In this document: piece by piece, positions 59,874-64,000 of the stretch
Layout: the number at the start of each line of letters is the position of its first letter
How positions within the stretch are numbered: the first letter of the stretch is position 1
Origin: Acanthopleura granulata
Taxonomy: Eukaryota > Mollusca > Polyplacophora > Chitonida > Chitonidae
Length of the DNA: 64,000 bases
Direction: 5' to 3'
Assembly (NCBI GenBank): GCA_016165875.1
Contig: JABBOT010000011.1
Location: forward strand, 10,045,936-10,109,935
Position numbers and translations under genes: made by a program
Notes under the pieces: model-generated
Told to the model about the DNA's origin: nothing
The model's input: only the letters and a program-made list of their open reading frames with translations
Database searches by the model: none

Positions 59874-61245
59874 TTCCCGTGACATGTTTATCCGTTATGA
59901 CACTTATAGCTGGACTGACACACAAGTCCCGCCAGCTGTAGCCACATATATTCATTGTCAGGCATTGTCATCAGATCACAGCTGAAGGTCAGATTATAGT
60001 TCAATAACTGGAGCTATAAATAGATCTCTTTACACCTCCATTTTCAAGTAAGTTAACTGAGTAATCATAAGTTAACAAAAAATCTTTAAAAAATTCATAA
60101 ATATAGAAAATTCTTGTGTGAAAGTAAATGCAAGTACTAGTATGCCATATTAGAACAAAATAGAATAGGCCTACTGGGTACTCATATTTTTTTTTAACGT
60201 ATTTGTCCATGTATTCAAGGGATTTCTTATGATTGGGTGCTTTCTGATACTTCAAGCAACCGTTTTTCTACACCTATTATAATCATTTTCAACACGCTCA
60301 GGTTATTTTCTACTGTTGATATATTGCGCACTACCATACAGCAGATATATTGCGCACTATCGTGCAGTTGATTATTTAATTTATTGTTTATTTACTTTTT
60401 GATTGCTTGGTGTGGCAGTTGTTGTGATGGGATACCACATCCGATTCAAAACACAAATTGCATCAAACCTCTTTATATATTGCTCCTGTCGTTTAAGTGA
60501 AATTGCCTTGAAGGTTGTATAAATGACATAAGAAATGTAAACTTGTAATACCATACATAAACATGTAACCCCCCCCCCCCCCAACAAACTTTCAGTTCTA
60601 TAGCGTAGCTTCATGAACAACTTATTTGTTGATAAGATTCTTGTTTAATACCACATTCAATCAATCTTTTACTTATATATGATTACGATGGAGGTCAGTT
60701 TTATGGGTGGAAGAAACTGGACTGCCTCGGAAAAGCCACTGACATTTTGCAAGTTATTGGCGTAGCCTACAGGCTTTGGACGCCATATTGGTGGAATGCC
60801 TGGGTTGAACCCGCACCACTGTGTGAAAAAAAGTTGGACTTAATATGGCGATCCTGTTGGGGATCGAAGCTAAGACCTTTGCGACCGTAGCCTGTCGCTA
60901 GACCATTTGTTAATTCACACTGAGCCGTTATGGTAAGTACCCAGTGTACCATCGTGCAAGTATTTAAGTCGTAAGTTAAACATTTCTGAGGGTAATCTTG
61001 ATTACGGCGTGAAATACTAATCAAATAAGTACTATTAATACTAGCGTTAAAAGTTATACCAGGCCTAATATTTCGTCGAGAATATAAATGTTTTACACGA
61101 TTCCGAAGGGCTAGTGTAAATATTAATATTTGAGGCGAAGTATCGTGTCCTGTACCAACGCAACACGCTGGTATAACGAATTTGTCTCAATGAAGAACAT
61201 TCCGGTGGAATTTTGTTGACATTTTTGCTAAAACACATCGCGTTT
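59874..61245. other. Region between the tRNA gene and the micropeptide frame
   Basis: Besides the SINE-C-like sequence (60640-61030) it holds a 14-base C run at 60569-60582 and a short direct repeat (ATATTGCGCACTA) at 60320-60332 and 60347-60359. No exon was recognised. Confidence 0.5.
60640..61030 (-). mobile_element. SINE-C-like element, near full length
   Basis: Read on plus it starts TAATACCACATTCAATCAAT, with TTTTATGGGTGGAAGAAACT and CCACTGACATTTTGCAAGTT. A second SINE-A-type tail (GGCGTGAAATACTAATCAAA) closes it near 61025, so it may be two nested fragments. Confidence 0.45.
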
Positions 61246-61389
61246 TTACAGAGGCTTTGCCACTGGCTTAGCGACCGAGACCGATTTCACGGCCCACATG
61301 ATGAGAACAGCACAGGCCAGGACCGGGATACTGACTGCGCAGAGCAAAACTACTTGCTTTAAATCGACTGCTAGACAGTAACTTTCCAT
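61246..61389 (-). CDS. Candidate 47-residue single-pass membrane micropeptide
   Basis: ATG at 61387-61389, TAA at 61246-61248. The protein starts MESYCLAVDLKQ, then has a hydrophobic span VVLLCAVSIPVLACAVLIMW (residues 13-32) and a small basic tail AVKSVSVAKPVAKPL. An in-frame TGA lies 13 codons upstream, so the frame is self-contained. It is GC-richer than its surroundings and has a TATAAAAG 38-45 bases upstream. I do not recognise the family. A chance frame is possible at this length; conservation would decide. Confidence 0.42.
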   Translation of the reverse strand: MESYCLAVDLKQVVLLCAVSIPVLACAVLIMWAVKSVSVAKPVAKPL

Positions 61390-61426
61390 TTGATTTGCAA
61401 CGGTTTGCAATTTAACTCAAAAAGAA

Positions 61427-61434
61427 CTTTTATA
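61427..61434 (-). promoter_or_regulatory. TATA box upstream of the 47-residue frame
   Basis: The minus strand reads TATAAAAG here, ending 38 bases before the ATG. With usual spacing, transcription would start within about 15 bases of the ATG, implying a very short leader. Confidence 0.35.
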
Positions 61435-63607
61435 CATGTTGTTGTTGCTAACTGCTGCGTCATTGGAACAGTTTTGAAAATAGAGGCAAGAAAAGATAAT
61501 GACTCGTGTACTGCTGACAAGCGTTGCTATCCTCCGGCGCAAGAATACTTGACTCCGTTGATACAGAAAAAATATCACAGGCACGAGTTTGTATTGCTTG
61601 TCTGTTTTGCGAATACGGTAACCTACTCAACGCAGGCAGACCTATAGGAAGCCTAGAATTTTCTCTGAATCGCGATAATGATAAATATTAGAGTGAAATT
61701 TACGCTGTATGTAGAGACCTGTTCAAACGCTTCGGATGAGTTCATGGATGGAGAGCATGTGGAGAAGCCACTGTACCTCTCAATGCTGGTACCTTATCAC
61801 CTTTTCCTGCTTTATAGAATGCAGGCCTGCACTCTATATATGTATACAGTTTTGTTTAAAAGAAAAGATAACACTAGATCAAATGTATATATGTATCCAT
61901 AAAGAATCCTAAAGTTCTAAAAAGTCACATCTTGTTTTTATGATATAGGATAAGCGAGACGGCAGATCAAAGTAAGCAAAAACGCCCACGTTTTCTATAT
62001 GGAAAAGTGAACGGGCGGCCATGCTGTCAATATTAGCCAATCAATGGCTTCATTTTTCTACCACCCAAGATTTATCTGCGTCCGCTGTGACGTTACCCGT
62101 TCCTAGTTCACTATTTTGCCGTGTAAAAGTAGTGTTAAATCAGTCGTTTTCCTTATAATTACAAGACAATTGTAGTATACTTTAAAGTCATTTGCAACGA
62201 GGAAGTGGTAGTGGAATACGTCTGGGGTTATTCCCCAAGGTCTCAACCAGGAGGCCACAGTGCATGGCCTTTAGTTGTAATAACAAAGGGGGGGGGGACT
62301 GCGACCGCCTCCAACACTGAAGAGCTTAGGGTCCGGTTGACGTGACGTCGTTTCTGGTTTATCTTGAACCGCGTACCCTATGGCCGGGTAAGAATTCCAA
62401 ATTAAAGGTTGATTTAGAGAGTTACCATGCACGTCATAAACATATGCCTACACCCATTTAGGCTTGCATGGACACCTCTTCTGAAATGACTTTGGTTGTA
62501 ATTTTTGTAGTCTTTTCTTTTAAACCAACTTTAGAATGTTGGTCAACATTAAGTGAGTCAGTGAGTACTTGGGGTTTAACGTTGTACTGTACAGTGTTTC
62601 AGTCATATGGCGACGAGGAGTTTCTTTCTGGTGTATGTATATAGTATGTCTTCTTGTGGCAGGGCGAGTCCAAAGTGCTGCCGCCACTGGAGCATCATGC
62701 CGAAGACACCACCGAAGACATGACATCCCACCGGCCACTGACACCAGTCCTGTTTCCTTGACCTAACCTCCCAATGCCGTGCGCCATGCAAGGCAGCAAC
62801 AAGTACCATTTTAAAGTCTTTAGTATGACCCGACCCGGGATAGAACCCGGATCTACCAACCTCGAGGCGGACGTTCTAACCACCAGACCACCGAGGCGGT
62901 CAACATTGAGTAGTTTCCTTTGTAATTCTTATTTTCTTGGCGTGGTGATAACAAATTAACTGTTGAATTTTCTGTTCTTCTTTCATCTCTTTACTGAATA
63001 ATCGAATGAATAATCACATCTCTGCCTTAAAGGTTGGTCCTAAACTTACGACACTTTCATTTCGAAACTTGCCACTGGGCATTGATTTTTGTGAAAAATG
63101 ATTGAGTGTCGCGCTAAACAACAATATATCAATTAGACCTTTTCAGAGGTCTGAAGTTGCCAACGGCGCAATCAAAACAAAAACAAAATGAGTATTAATA
63201 TCCTTGACTGGTCCCTTGGGAGATAATTCGATGGCGGACCAATAAATAGATGAAAGTCTTTTGATGTCTTTTCCGTTAAAAATTGGCATATGACTGAATG
63301 ATCCGTGTTAAGTCCGTACACGCATTAAAATAAGAAAAACTTCCAGACAGGTGTTGTAAATCAAATGAGTTTTGTTGGTCAATAGATCAATGAATACACA
63401 AAAAAATACACATCTATAAAAATGCTCCAATGTAGACCTGCTATTTCATGATTCACAGACGTAGAGTTTCACCCACTTGTGCATAATTAAAAATCACATA
63501 AAGTTTCAAATGTATGTAATAGAAAAAGCCCAACAATCTGTAATACAAAAAGGAAAAGTATACTTGATCCACAAAATCTATTCTAACACTTATTTATACA
63601 AGCAATA
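61435..63607. other. Region between the micropeptide frame and the SOCS-box exon
   Basis: It holds SINE-B (62551-62897) and otherwise AT-rich sequence. A TGACGT-containing CRE-like word (CGTGACGTCG) lies near 62340 and a G run near 62287-62296. The 700 bases before 63607 are presumably 3' UTR of the SOCS-box gene or intergenic; no poly(A) signal was identified. Confidence 0.45.
62551..62897 (-). mobile_element. SINE-B, full length with target-site duplication
   Basis: On minus it begins with a tRNA-like head (GCCTCGGTGGTCTGGTGGTT, then GATCCGGGTTCTATCCCGGG) and continues through TACTTGTTGCTGCCTTGCAT to a tail of AGTACTCACTGACTCACTT type. Flanks GGTCAACATT at 62541-62550 and 62898-62907 are direct repeats, the expected target-site duplication. 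Confidence 0.8.
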
Positions 63608-64000
63608 TCATAGTCTTTGCAATAAAATGATCTGTTTCAATGCCCATGGAAGGCGCAACCGTTCGCATGCGCAAAGGACATTGCCAGCTGTAGAGGAACG
63701 CATGATTGAGCTTCGGATCAGCCTTCGGCAAGCGTCCTTCAAAGTGGTCGGAGCTTTCGGGTTACCAATCCCGTGCTCCATCTGCCATTTTGACACTGCC
63801 TCTTGAAGTTCCTGGTAGCCAATCGTCTGCGAGTTATTCCCCGAGTCCGGCACTTTAACCACGCCCCCTGCTAATATCAAACGATGAATGACCAATCGCA
63901 TGTCTTCGTTCGGCTGTTTCTTGTACTGTGTCAGAGCCGACGACATGAGCTGCTGACCAGGGACAAGGCCGTGGGCAGTTATGGTCAAGTTCAGGATCTC
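63608..64000 (-). CDS. C-terminal exon of a SOCS-box protein (partial)
   Basis: The frame is open to the window edge and ends at 63608-63610. The last 45 residues (TTLKDACRRLIRSSIM, then CERLRLPWALKQIILLQ) fit the SOCS box: L-x-x-x-C-R-x-x-I-R, then L-x-L-P-x-x-L. A SOCS box recruits Elongin B/C and Cullin-5, making the protein a ubiquitin-ligase substrate adaptor. The preceding part (SALTQYKKQPNEDMRLVIHR, LILAGGVVKV) could be the end of an ankyrin array, as in ASB proteins, but this is inference. The 5' part lies beyond the window. Confidence 0.6.
   Translation of the reverse strand, partial: EILNLTITAHGLVPGQQLMSSALTQYKKQPNEDMRLVIHRLILAGGVVKVPDSGNNSQTIGYQELQEAVSKWQMEHGIGNPKAPTTLKDACRRLIRSSIMRSSTAGNVLCACERLRLPWALKQIILLQRL

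Noticed and set aside
62826..62897. tRNA-like sequence on the minus strand
   Set aside because: It is the head of SINE-B: stems do not close into a full cloverleaf, and the SINE body and tail follow directly.
63477..63806. 109-codon plus-strand frame overlapping the SOCS-box exon
   Set aside because: Its C-terminal half is antisense to the better supported minus-strand frame and its N-terminal half is AT-rich without motifs.

Overview
The window is animal nuclear DNA: AT-rich, with short exons in long introns, GT-AG splice sites, many tRNA-derived SINEs and short inverted-repeat transposons. The SINE type (a tRNA-like head, a body rich in TCCCACCATAATGCTGGC, and a tail AAAACACCAATCAAATAAATA) is what I associate with molluscs and other lophotrochozoans. 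A marine lophotrochozoan, most likely a mollusc, is my inference; the species is not determined.

Plus strand, about 6.3 to 27.5 kb: a filamin-family gene with an unusual front end. One huge exon (6324-11025 from its first ATG, possibly 6292-11025) encodes about 1,570 residues of mostly disordered, Ser/Asn/Thr-rich sequence with a polyproline stretch and a His-rich stretch. A GTAAG donor splices it to nine filamin exons (19711-27287), which encode the last strand of one Ig-FLN repeat, five complete Ig-FLN repeats and a short tail. All eight internal filamin exons are phase 1-1, and the giant exon also fits that rule. Intron 1 ends in a minisatellite built from copies of its own 3' splice junction.

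Minus strand, 57.8 down to 33.2 kb: a complete 21-exon gene for mitochondrial-type alanyl-tRNA synthetase (AARS2-like, 954 residues). It has a basic presequence, the class II catalytic core, both halves of the editing-site zinc motif, and a C-terminal region. Two exons have tandem partial duplicates, one decayed and one apparently intact. The introns hold SINEs, a 39-bp minisatellite of about 30 copies, inverted-repeat elements and a reverse-transcriptase remnant.

Right end, minus strand: a clean tRNA-Ala(UGC) gene about 2 kb upstream of the alanyl-tRNA synthetase, a candidate 47-residue single-pass membrane micropeptide with a TATA box, and the C-terminal exon of a SOCS-box protein that runs off the window. 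The tRNA and its synthetase being neighbours is striking but may be chance.

Two themes recur. Splice junctions have been tandemly duplicated at least four separate times. Minisatellites have grown from pre-existing functional sequence (a splice junction, and the bodies of SINEs).
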